From: Methanobacteriota archaeon
GTDB taxonomy: Archaea; Thermoplasmatota; Poseidoniia; Poseidoniales; Thalassarchaeaceae
Assembly (NCBI GenBank): GCA_002728565.1
Contig: PBUX01000025.1
Location: 27,526-37,724, forward strand
DNA length: 10,199 bases
Reading direction: 5' to 3'
Numbering within the stretch: the stretch's first letter is position 1; every line of letters starts with the position of its first letter. Below are positions 1 through 5,820 of the stretch, piece after piece. The translations under genes and the position numbers were made by a program. The notes below the pieces were generated by a model. That model worked only from the letters and a program-made list of their open reading frames with translations. It was not told the DNA's origin and did no database searches.

Positions 1-1020
1 AGTGCCGTACATGATTCACTAGAGGATTTATGCAACCTTAATCTCTCAAGCATCGGAAATCTCAGAAATGGGTGGTTAATGGAATCACTGGAAGAGACAC
101 TGAGGAGTAATTGGAAATCAGAAAGGGAAAATTTCCTTTCCTCCCCCAGACATCCAAGATGGAAAGAAGATATGTTTCCCAAGGCCCTTGCAGGCTTGGT
201 CGGTGCAACCAAATTACTTCTCACAAAGGCAAGAGTGGACTCAGTGGACCCATCCTCGACTACACATGAAGAATGGGAGAGAGTCCAGTCAATTGTGGTA
301 GCCACGGAGGCTACGCTTTCCTCTGATTGCGATAGGCTAATCGGGAGACTTGATCTTTTACTAATCGATCCAATTTCTCAAAGTCCAGATGATTGGATAG
401 TTGTCGATTTAAAGACGGGCAATCCACCAAAATCAGAGCTCAGTGAAAAGGTCTCACGTCAACTAAGCCTATATCGAGATCTTGTCAGAATCACCTTTCC
501 AAAGGCTTCCATCGAGCAAGCCGAGGCATGGTACTCCGCAAATATGACAATCTACCCAGTAGAAGATCACTCGGTTCTCAATGAAGCGTTTGAGGCTTGG
601 GAGCAAACAAAACCAACAATAGAAGCTCTACCGGCATCCCCCTCCGAGGCATCATGTGCATTCTGCGAGTGGAAGGCGTGGTGCCCATCATGGTGGGCCG
701 GCCGCAGAGACGGTACAGTGCCTCCAGGACCATTGTTCAGAGACGAAGTGGTCAGGCTAATACGCATTGATGAAGAGTCAGGTGCCGCACTATTCGAGCG
801 AGCCCCCCCAATCGGAGAAGAGGGCGAATTGGCGCACTCTGATCACAGGTTCGGAGCAATAATCAAAGACTCAGCACTCGAACAAATTAGGATGATCGAC
901 TCAAAAAACAATGGAAAGCCCCTGTTCATAGGCAGCTGCAGGGTAAGTGGAAGTGTGATGCATTTGGGCGACTGGTCCGAGATAATACCATGGGAGCCAC
1001 TGTTAAGCTCAGCCTCATAG
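1..1020 (+). CDS. PD-(D/E)XK nuclease with Cas4/AddB-like Fe-S cysteines (5' partial)
   Basis: The frame is open from the first base to the TAG at 1018-1020, so the gene almost certainly starts before the window; ATG 79 is probably internal. The preceding residues contain an H-x3-E pattern (VHDSLED) typical of the start of RecB-type nuclease domains. Numbered from the window edge, the metal site is GRLD (D118), then VVDLKTG (D136, K138), then QLSLY (Q154). Cysteines at 219, 222 and 228 have the C-x2-C-x5-C spacing known from the AddB and Cas4 Fe-S clusters; the fourth ligand could be C11 or C110. The roughly 110 residues after the cysteines look beta-rich, perhaps an OB-like nucleic-acid-binding domain (inference). 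Likely role: 4Fe-4S-stabilised DNA exonuclease in repair or recombination. There are no cas genes nearby, so calling it Cas4 is not justified. Its end overlaps the convergent exonuclease by 6 nt. Confidence 0.8.
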   Translation, partial: SAVHDSLEDLCNLNLSSIGNLRNGWLMESLEETLRSNWKSERENFLSSPRHPRWKEDMFPKALAGLVGATKLLLTKARVDSVDPSSTTHEEWERVQSIVVATEATLSSDCDRLIGRLDLLLIDPISQSPDDWIVVDLKTGNPPKSELSEKVSRQLSLYRDLVRITFPKASIEQAEAWYSANMTIYPVEDHSVLNEAFEAWEQTKPTIEALPASPSEASCAFCEWKAWCPSWWAGRRDGTVPPGPLFRDEVVRLIRIDEESGAALFERAPPIGEEGELAHSDHRFGAIIKDSALEQIRMIDSKNNGKPLFIGSCRVSGSVMHLGDWSEIIPWEPLLSSAS

Positions 1021-1587
1021 ACATGATAGGAAATCTTCGATTTCGCAATCAAATCGATCGGGATAGGCGGTCATTATCCTCCATAGAAGCAACATAGTCG
1101 CTCCCGCATCCGACTGAGCATCATGGAAGCTTTCTACGGCGATTCCGAATCTATCACACAAGTCAACCAGCCTGTGCCTCCCCGGAATCTGAAAGCTTCT
1201 CGAAATTACCAATGTATCCAATATAGCAAGTGGAGTAGGAGCCTCCACGCCTATCCTTAGGCACTCCATTTCAAGAAATCTCCAATCGAAATCAATCACA
1301 TTGTGACCCACTAATACAGAACCCTCAATCAATTCAAATACCCCATCATGGTGTTTTTTCCATTCACCTTTCCCCTTGACATCAGAGTTCGAAATTCCAT
1401 GAACCTTTGAGGCATCGGACGGGATATCGATTCCCGGGTCAACCAATGACTGCACCCTGATGTGCGAACCATCTTCATCGCTCCCAACCAATGCATATTG
1501 CACAATCCGGTCGACTCTATGGTTGAATCCAGTAGTTTCCAGATCGAAACCCAGTACACGCTTCCCTGAGAGCATCCCGCTGACCAT
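1015..1587 (-). CDS. DnaQ-like DEDDh 3'-5' exonuclease
   Basis: A 190-residue protein from ATG 1587. All three exonuclease motifs are intact: Exo I FDLETTG (D15, E17), Exo II HN-x2-FDWRFL (D101) and Exo III HDAQSD (H155, D160), the DEDDh set of the DNA polymerase III epsilon / RNase T superfamily. It should use two metal ions to remove 3' nucleotides from DNA or RNA; the substrate cannot be told from sequence. The frame stays open to ATG 1878, but that extension has no domain, runs antisense through the start of the divergent lipoprotein gene and would add 97 residues before the first beta strand, so I reject it. A TATA-like element at 1617-1621 (minus strand) lies about 30 nt before ATG 1587, fitting a nearly leaderless start. 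ATG 1575 or 1656 remain possible. Confidence 0.87.
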   Translation of the reverse strand: MVSGMLSGKRVLGFDLETTGFNHRVDRIVQYALVGSDEDGSHIRVQSLVDPGIDIPSDASKVHGISNSDVKGKGEWKKHHDGVFELIEGSVLVGHNVIDFDWRFLEMECLRIGVEAPTPLAILDTLVISRSFQIPGRHRLVDLCDRFGIAVESFHDAQSDAGATMLLLWRIMTAYPDRFDCEIEDFLSCL

Positions 1588-1616
1588 GCCACTACCCAAG
1601 CAGCCGGCACCATCAA

Positions 1617-1621
1617 CTATA
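1617..1621 (-). promoter_or_regulatory. Possible TATA box for the DEDDh exonuclease
   Basis: The minus strand reads GGTATAG here, centred about 32 nt before ATG 1587. With the usual archaeal TATA-to-start distance of about 26 nt, the transcript would begin only a few bases before the codon. Judged by eye; the motif is short. Confidence 0.3.
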
Positions 1622-1657
1622 CCAATGCCATGATCAGCAGCATTTTCACCCAACATA

Positions 1658-1665
1658 CCTATAGG
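1658..1665 (+). promoter_or_regulatory. Possible TATA box for the PKD lipoprotein gene
   Basis: The palindrome CCTATAGG is centred 26-27 nt before ATG 1688, which is the archaeal TATA-to-transcription-start distance and would make this mRNA leaderless. No Shine-Dalgarno sequence precedes the ATG, which agrees. Because it is palindromic it could also serve the divergent exonuclease, with a leader of about 50 nt. Confidence 0.4.
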
Positions 1666-1687
1666 ATGGAAATATTGCACGGAATCA

Positions 1688-2857
1688 ATGGCAGATATCC
1701 AAAAGCGGGCATCGCTTATTGCAATCCTTCTCTTTCTAACCCAAGCAATGGCTGGCTGCTCTGGAATGGGCCCAGGAAATCCCAATGCCAGCATCGACTC
1801 CGACTCGGAATTGGTCAATGTCGGGTCTGTTGTAAACTTCGACGCACGCGCGTCTACAAGCCCTGACCCAACAATCATTGACGACTATACTTGGGACTTT
1901 GGGGACGGAACGATCAGAACCACGAAGCAAGGACTAATTAGCCACATCTTCGAAGAACCAGGAACCTACAGCGTCATGGTCACTGTGACAAATGATGAGG
2001 GCGGATCAGACTCTGCAGACATCAGTATTTTCGTCAATGCACTTCCCGAAGTAAAACTCGAAATTCCAGATTTCGTGAGAACCGGCGAAATTGCCAGTCT
2101 AGATGCGAGCAAATCTACAGATTTCGAGAACGGTATTTTGTCCTTTAGCTGGGATTTCGACTCTAATTCAGATGCTGACGGAGACGGAGACCCCAGGAAC
2201 GATGAATATCAGACAGGCCCAATCGCTGAGGTTTCGTTCAACTCATCAGGTAACCATAGCGGAGCAGTAACTGTAACAGATGATAATGGCGGGTCCAAAG
2301 TCGTCGTCTGGACGCTAAGGGTGGTGGAACGTTCCTTCATGATTGTGTGGGAGCAGAAATACGTCAATTACCAATGGTCCGGGTACTTGGAGCAGGGTGC
2401 GTCAAGAGAGATTTCACAAACTCCAGGAGAAGGTGCAAGAATAATCGACGTCTCAGCCACTCTGACTCTAGATAGAGAACTGCTGCCCATTCAATGGCCG
2501 GAAGATAACTTCACCCTATTTGTGGCGGTTCCAACCTCTGGTTGGTCAACAAGCATCGTTACATCTCAGGAAAACATCACCGAAAACTCCACGGCCATTA
2601 TAGAAAGATCGGCGATGAACTCAATTCCACAATCCGGCTACACAGTTTATGCCGAATCAAAGGAAGAACTTGAGGCGAGCCTCCTGAACGATCCAGATAA
2701 CAGGTTTGGAAAAGGAGAATGGAGATGGACAGTAACGGCCACCGAATGCGACCCAGATTTCCCGATAGACCAGATTGACCCCGATGAAGGAAATGGTTGG
2801 CAACTGGAAGTCCAGTTCTTAGTCGCGATACTTCGGATTAGCGAGGTAGGAGTCTGA
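1688..2857 (+). CDS. PKD-domain surface lipoprotein
   Basis: A 389-residue exported protein. Residues 1-24 form a lipoprotein signal: basic K6/R7, a hydrophobic core and a lipobox ending MAGC with C24 as the likely lipidated residue. Two PKD-like beta-sandwich domains follow, about 34-116 (hallmark WDFGDG at 69-74) and 119-212 (SWDFD, then an Asp-rich loop DSNSDADGDGDPRNDE resembling calcium-binding loops). Residues from about 213 to 389 are beta-rich and I do not recognise them. PKD domains usually act in cell-surface adhesion or as spacers in extracellular proteins, so this is probably a membrane-anchored surface protein; its ligand is unknown. It starts 101 nt from the divergent exonuclease. 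The small gene at 2906 follows after 48 nt and might be co-transcribed. Confidence 0.85.
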   Translation: MADIQKRASLIAILLFLTQAMAGCSGMGPGNPNASIDSDSELVNVGSVVNFDARASTSPDPTIIDDYTWDFGDGTIRTTKQGLISHIFEEPGTYSVMVTVTNDEGGSDSADISIFVNALPEVKLEIPDFVRTGEIASLDASKSTDFENGILSFSWDFDSNSDADGDGDPRNDEYQTGPIAEVSFNSSGNHSGAVTVTDDNGGSKVVVWTLRVVERSFMIVWEQKYVNYQWSGYLEQGASREISQTPGEGARIIDVSATLTLDRELLPIQWPEDNFTLFVAVPTSGWSTSIVTSQENITENSTAIIERSAMNSIPQSGYTVYAESKEELEASLLNDPDNRFGKGEWRWTVTATECDPDFPIDQIDPDEGNGWQLEVQFLVAILRISEVGV

Positions 2858-2905
2858 CTAATCCACGGTGCGAAGGACTTTCATACACCTCTTCATGGGG
2901 GGAGC

Positions 2906-3259
2906 ATGGTCAGGTCCATCGAGATCACGAAGGTCACAATTCGCGATCGACTAGTTGTCGATGCCAGCGTAGTCATGTCCAACCCTCAAGACTTCGACTT
3001 TTCCCCTAGGGCGAGCTTGGATGGCAGCACCCTCGCGATTCAAAATGATGGCGAGGAAACTGACTCAGCAACCACGGAACTCGACTCGGAACAAACAACC
3101 CGCGCTGAGATGGATAGAATGTTGGAGCTAAGGGTCAAATTCTCCGTCGAGGGAATGCACGGCGTCCTGTTGCACAAGACCAAGAACGTCAAAGACGGTC
3201 CGAACTCGAAGAAGCTAGCCGAGCCTAGGTGGAAGACTATCCTACCATTGACTATGTGA
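2906..3259 (+). CDS. Small acidic hypothetical protein
   Basis: A 117-residue protein I do not recognise. Codon use is like that of the neighbouring genes (third positions mostly G or C, AGG for Arg), which argues that it is real. A G-rich element, GGGGGGAG, sits just before ATG 2906 and may act as a ribosome binding site. The N-terminal 25 residues alternate hydrophobic and polar side chains, suggesting beta strands (IEITKVTIRDRLVVDASVVM). The middle (about residues 47-75) is polar and rich in D, E, T and S, probably a flexible linker, followed by a short helix (RAEMDRMLEL) and a second strand-like part. There is no signal peptide or membrane segment. It lies between the PKD lipoprotein and the tRNA pair; function unknown. 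Confidence 0.6.
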   Translation: MVRSIEITKVTIRDRLVVDASVVMSNPQDFDFSPRASLDGSTLAIQNDGEETDSATTELDSEQTTRAEMDRMLELRVKFSVEGMHGVLLHKTKNVKDGPNSKKLAEPRWKTILPLTM

Positions 3260-3308
3260 TTGCACAAACCGTCTAGATTAAGCGGGGGGATGCGGTCCAA
3301 AACCCACT

Positions 3309-3385
3309 GGACCCATAGTGTAGCTTGGATATCACACGAGCTTGCGGAGCTTGTAACCCGTGTTCGAATCGCGGTGGGTCCGCCA
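3309..3385 (+). tRNA. tRNA-Arg, anticodon GCG
   Basis: A full cloverleaf of 77 nt including an encoded CCA. The acceptor stem is GGACCCA with TGGGTCC, discriminator G3382. The D stem GTG/CAC encloses a loop with GGA (A20 is an arginine identity base). The anticodon stem CGAGC/GCTTG holds the loop TTGCGGA, so the anticodon is GCG, reading CGC and CGU. The T stem CCGTG/CGCGG holds TTCGAAT. There is no intron. A short T-rich run (TCTTTT, from 3386) follows and may end transcription. Position 26 is A, not G. Confidence 0.95.
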
Positions 3386-3391
3386 TCTTTT
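3386..3391 (+). terminator. Possible T-rich terminator after the first tRNA-Arg
   Basis: TCTTTT immediately follows the encoded CCA. Archaeal RNA polymerase commonly stops on short T runs, so this could separate the two tRNA transcripts. It is short and no equivalent follows the second tRNA. Confidence 0.25.
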
Positions 3392-3433
3392 CCATCCGAC
3401 CGATTCAATAGAGATGGGCTCTTTCGCAATGCA

Positions 3434-3510
3434 GGACCCATAGTGTAGCCTGGATATCACTCTAGCCTCCGGAGCTGGAAACCCGTGTTCGAATCGCGGT
3501 GGGTCCGCCA
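3434..3510 (+). tRNA. tRNA-Arg, anticodon CCG
   Basis: A 77-nt cloverleaf including an encoded CCA. The acceptor stem, D stem, T arm and discriminator are the same as in the tRNA 48 nt upstream. The anticodon stem CTAGC/GCTGG (one T-G pair) holds the loop CTCCGGA, so the anticodon is CCG, reading CGG. A20 in the D loop supports arginine identity. By direct alignment 70 of 77 positions match the GCG tRNA; six of the seven differences lie in or beside the anticodon arm and one in the D loop. Position 26 is T. No intron and no T run follow. Confidence 0.95.
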
Positions 3511-3581
3511 ACCGATACCCACTCAATGCGAAAAGATACCTTACGAGTTAGATTCAAGCCAAATCCCAAAGACGAACACCC

Positions 3582-3995
3582 ATGGCATTCGTCTCTGAGA
3601 GGAGGGTAGACTTCCCAATGGTGGATCTAGCTCGGATCGTCTACTATCCGCGTTTTTGGGATATGGCCCATAGGTTCTATGAGGAATCTTGGGAGTTCTC
3701 TTGTGGAATGCACTATAATGAGATTCTATCAGATAGGAACATCGCATTCCCACTCGTTCACAGTGACGCTACATTTCTGCACCCGATATCCTATGGGGAA
3801 ACCGTTCAGTGTACCCTGACGGTCACCTCTATTGGGGAGACCTCAATTTGCTGGCACTATGAATTTAGGAATCAGAACGGAGAACTCTGCTGGACTGCAG
3901 ATCAAGTAACAGTATGTACCGATATGATGAATGTGAAAAAAAAGATCCCAGTTCCTCAGTGGATGAGGGACGGGCTAGCAAAGATGACAGCTTAG
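3582..3995 (+). CDS. Acyl-CoA thioesterase, 4HBT/YbgC-type hotdog fold
   Basis: A 137-residue single-domain protein, the usual length for 4-hydroxybenzoyl-CoA thioesterase family members. The N-terminal block VDFPMVDLARIVYYPRFWDMA matches the family pattern of a strand, a conserved Asp, then the buried helix; D15 is the expected catalytic Asp. Further on, FPLVHSDATFLHPISYGETV and the strands after it fit the second half of the hotdog sheet. It should hydrolyse acyl-CoA thioesters in the cytoplasm; the acyl substrate cannot be predicted. It starts at ATG 3582, 71 nt after the second tRNA-Arg, without a clear Shine-Dalgarno site. Its stop is 2 nt from the stop of the convergent pentapeptide-repeat gene. 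Confidence 0.85.
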   Translation: MAFVSERRVDFPMVDLARIVYYPRFWDMAHRFYEESWEFSCGMHYNEILSDRNIAFPLVHSDATFLHPISYGETVQCTLTVTSIGETSICWHYEFRNQNGELCWTADQVTVCTDMMNVKKKIPVPQWMRDGLAKMTA

Positions 3996-3997
3996 AA

Positions 3998-4384
3998 TTA
4001 CTCTCTGGGCCACTTCTTTGTTAGCGCCTTTGTTAGAGAATCGTCCATCGTCGCATCCCACCAGTTCGCATCTCTCCAAACAGCATATTTGCCCCTAATT
4101 CCTCGCATGTCAGCCCCATCAAGCCTCGCGCCCTGCAAATTGGAAAGCCCCAGTCTGGCCTTTATCAGCCTCGCTCCCCTCAAGTCGGCCCCATCCAATG
4201 CTGCTTTCATCAAATTGGCTTCCCTGAGGGAAGCATTCCTAAGATCGGCCCCCGATAGATCAGCCCCCTCCAAATCAGCCCTATCCAGAACGGCCCTCCT
4301 TAGGTTGGCACCCGAAAGATCCACCCCTCTGAGATCCTTTCCAATGTGGGATGTGAATGACCAATCCAGCTCTTCTTCAGACAA
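3998..4384 (-). CDS. Pentapeptide-repeat protein
   Basis: A 128-residue protein made almost wholly of A(D/N)LXX repeats. After a 15-residue leader there are 16 uninterrupted pentapeptides (residues 16-95: KDLRG, VDLSG, ANLRR, ... ADMRG), then four degenerate ones rich in W and Y (96-115), then a basic tail. This predicts a right-handed quadrilateral beta-helix of four to five coils. Some family members mimic DNA and protect gyrase, others have unknown roles; nothing here selects one. There is no signal peptide. The start is TTG 4384: an in-frame stop lies just upstream, and AGGTGA precedes the TTG by 4 nt. That ribosome site overlaps the TGA of the upstream gene, so the two are probably translationally coupled. 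Confidence 0.85.
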   Translation of the reverse strand: MSEEELDWSFTSHIGKDLRGVDLSGANLRRAVLDRADLEGADLSGADLRNASLREANLMKAALDGADLRGARLIKARLGLSNLQGARLDGADMRGIRGKYAVWRDANWWDATMDDSLTKALTKKWPRE

Positions 4385-4388
4385 AATT

Positions 4389-4396
4389 TCACCTAC
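4389..4396 (-). promoter_or_regulatory. Shine-Dalgarno site overlapping the upstream stop codon
   Basis: On the minus strand AGGTGA lies 4 nt before TTG 4384 and contains the TGA stop (4391-4389) of the winged-helix-like gene. It matches the GGTGA core of the archaeal anti-Shine-Dalgarno pairing and is what supports the TTG start of the pentapeptide gene. Confidence 0.7.
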
Positions 4397-4943
4397 TTAG
4401 GGAAAGACGATCCAAGTGGTCCCTTCCAGCCTCAGTCAGGACAACGTAACCATTCCTTCTGGGTCGCCGGCGGGGGAACTCCAATAGTGGGGCGCCACCA
4501 CTCGTCGGGTTCCCCTGTAGCATTCTAGAAATATAGAGTGAAACGTTCCAGCTCTTAACCGTCTTCTTCTTCCATTTCTTGGTTTCCACTATCAGCCTCC
4601 GCAATTCTCTCGGCTGAGTGTGACCCTCCTTCTCTACCGACCTCAAATACTGAATAGCCGCTAAAATCACGTCCGCTTTCTTCTCAATTCCACATGAGTC
4701 CAGAAGCCTAGCGAAAGAAGACCCCCTGTCCGGGAATCCGCTGCTCCTTATCGCCTCGAGAGATTTTTCCACAGCCTCCTGGCGAGCTATCCTAACCCTG
4801 GAAAGCGTTGAAGACCAAGTATCCTGGGGCGTTATCTTCAGCCATCGGTCATTCGCCTCCTTAGTATAATCAGCTAGGCTAAGCCTCTGCGATCCGAGCA
4901 CAAGAAAAAGGTCTCCAGTCCTATCCAGATTCCCCTGGCCCAT
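4389..4943 (-). CDS. Uncharacterised protein with winged-helix-like C terminus
   Basis: A 184-residue soluble, basic protein that I cannot name. Residues 1-85 are mainly helical and charged. From about 90 to the end the pattern resembles a winged-helix DNA-binding domain: helices (ADVILAAIQYLRSVEKEG, RELRRLIVE), then WNVSLYISRML as a possible recognition helix, then a basic wing (EFPRRRPRRNGYVVLTEAGR), where a Y-x2-LTEAGR ending is common in MarR- and PadR-like folds. A regulatory or DNA-binding role is inference. ATG 4943 follows a G-rich run (GGGGGGTAACT). It is the first gene of an operon with the pentapeptide-repeat protein, 4 nt apart, and is divergent from the PAC2 gene across 55 nt. 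Confidence 0.65.
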   Translation of the reverse strand: MGQGNLDRTGDLFLVLGSQRLSLADYTKEANDRWLKITPQDTWSSTLSRVRIARQEAVEKSLEAIRSSGFPDRGSSFARLLDSCGIEKKADVILAAIQYLRSVEKEGHTQPRELRRLIVETKKWKKKTVKSWNVSLYISRMLQGNPTSGGAPLLEFPRRRPRRNGYVVLTEAGRDHLDRLSLSR

Positions 4944-4998
4944 AGTTACCCCCCGACGACCTCACTTATCAGGTTAATTTTCTTGGAATTTAGTTTAC
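4944..4998. promoter_or_regulatory. Divergent intergenic region between winged-helix-like and PAC2 genes
   Basis: These 55 nt separate two divergently transcribed genes and must hold both promoters. AT-rich elements include TTAATTTT (4974-4981), about 22 nt before ATG 4999, and CTTATC (4965-4970). No element matches a TATA box well enough to assign. Confidence 0.35.
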
Positions 4999-5820
4999 AT
5001 GTTTGCAAATCCATCAATCAGTGAATTTGAAAGAGCACCTACTAGAGCGCGACCCGTGACAGATGAATTGAGCGGCGCCTACCCATTGGTCCTTCACACG
5101 GAAGCAGACCCGACAAACCTAGGGGGCACGGCAGTTTGTGGGTTCTCCACCGTAGGATCTGTGGGTGTAATAGCCACCTCTCATTTAATCACCTCACTAA
5201 ACCTAGATCCAATGGGCACGGTTCTCCATCCTGAGTTCCCAGCAGTCGCCTTGATTCATGACTCTGTTCCAAAGCATCCAGTACGAGTCTACCAAGGCGA
5301 AGAGCTGGGAGTATTCACTTCCGAGATACAGTTCCCAGGCGAACATGACGTATATTTTGCGAATACAGTTCTCGAGTGGTTCACCAAAGGGGGTTTCGAT
5401 AGGCTGATAGTAATCGACGGAGTAGTCAGCAATGACCTCGGTATCAAAGAAGAGAGTGAGCTATGGGGCGTCTCTTCAACAAAAAAAGGACGTGAGCTAC
5501 TGGCCAGCTCCGAAGTTCAGGTGATCAAGCAAGGAATAGTAACTGGTATTGCAGGGTATCTTATAGCCGAGGGTGAAAGAAGGGGCCTAGACGTAACCGC
5601 ACTCTTGGCAGAGTGCAATCCGATGTATCCCGATGCAAGAGCTGCCATGATCGCGATCGAGGGCTTAAGCAACATAATCGACAAGGAAATTCCCATTGAT
5701 GGACTGCTTGAAGATGCAAGAAATATAGAGGAAAAGGTCAGAGAGGCCTTCGAGAGAGCCCAAGCTACCGCATTACCCCCTCCTACGGGCGATGAGGACG
5801 ATGTACCGATGGTCAACTAA
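4999..5820 (+). CDS. PAC2 family protein (proteasome assembly chaperone-like)
   Basis: A 273-residue protein of the PAC2 / COG2047-like family, which includes archaeal PbaA and PbaB. Visible landmarks are the N-terminal GFSTVGSVGVIATSHLI (49-64), FPAVALIH (80-87), the central strand FDRLIVIDGVV (133-143), and the family's GITG-like and PDA segments: GIVTGIAGYLIAEGERRG (179-196) and LLAECNPMYPDARAA (202-216). A helical tail (about 240-255) ends in an acidic, Pro-rich C terminus. Family members bind proteasome alpha subunits, often through a C-terminal hydrophobic-Tyr-X motif. Here the chain ends MVN, without that Tyr, so proteasome binding is uncertain. ATG 4999 is the first in-frame start and no good ribosome site precedes it. 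Its TAA directly abuts the stop codon of the convergent Nfu gene. Confidence 0.82.
   Translation: MFANPSISEFERAPTRARPVTDELSGAYPLVLHTEADPTNLGGTAVCGFSTVGSVGVIATSHLITSLNLDPMGTVLHPEFPAVALIHDSVPKHPVRVYQGEELGVFTSEIQFPGEHDVYFANTVLEWFTKGGFDRLIVIDGVVSNDLGIKEESELWGVSSTKKGRELLASSEVQVIKQGIVTGIAGYLIAEGERRGLDVTALLAECNPMYPDARAAMIAIEGLSNIIDKEIPIDGLLEDARNIEEKVREAFERAQATALPPPTGDEDDVPMVN

Larger units (their letters stand above)
3260..3581. other. Protein-gene-free region carrying the tRNA pair
   Basis: This 322-nt interval holds the two tRNA-Arg genes and no convincing protein gene. The leader 3260-3308, the 48-nt spacer 3386-3433 and the tail 3511-3581 show no repeat or strong hairpin. Weak AT-rich spots (TCTAGATTAA near 3272-3281, TTCAATA near 3404-3410) lie roughly 25-35 nt before each tRNA and could be TATA elements, but they are poor matches. 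Confidence 0.6.

Noticed and set aside
1..1020. Calling the first gene Cas4 and inferring a CRISPR system.
   Set aside because: There is no repeat array or other cas gene here, and the long C-terminal region does not fit Cas4. A general PD-(D/E)XK Fe-S nuclease is the safer call.
1588..1878. N-terminal extension of the DEDDh exonuclease to ATG 1878.
   Set aside because: It is antisense to the lipoprotein signal sequence and first PKD domain, has no recognisable domain, and would leave no room for divergent promoters.
3040..3526. Open frames on both strands across the tRNA pair, including minus-strand products containing AIRTRVT- and HRDSNTGYKL-like strings.
   Set aside because: These are translations of tRNA-Arg sequence; such strings are a well-known artefact. 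The cloverleaf genes explain the region.
4089..4400. Plus-strand open frame of about 100 codons with a Ser/Ala/Pro/Leu repeat.
   Set aside because: It is the mirror image of the pentapeptide repeats, whose periodic codons keep the opposite strand open.
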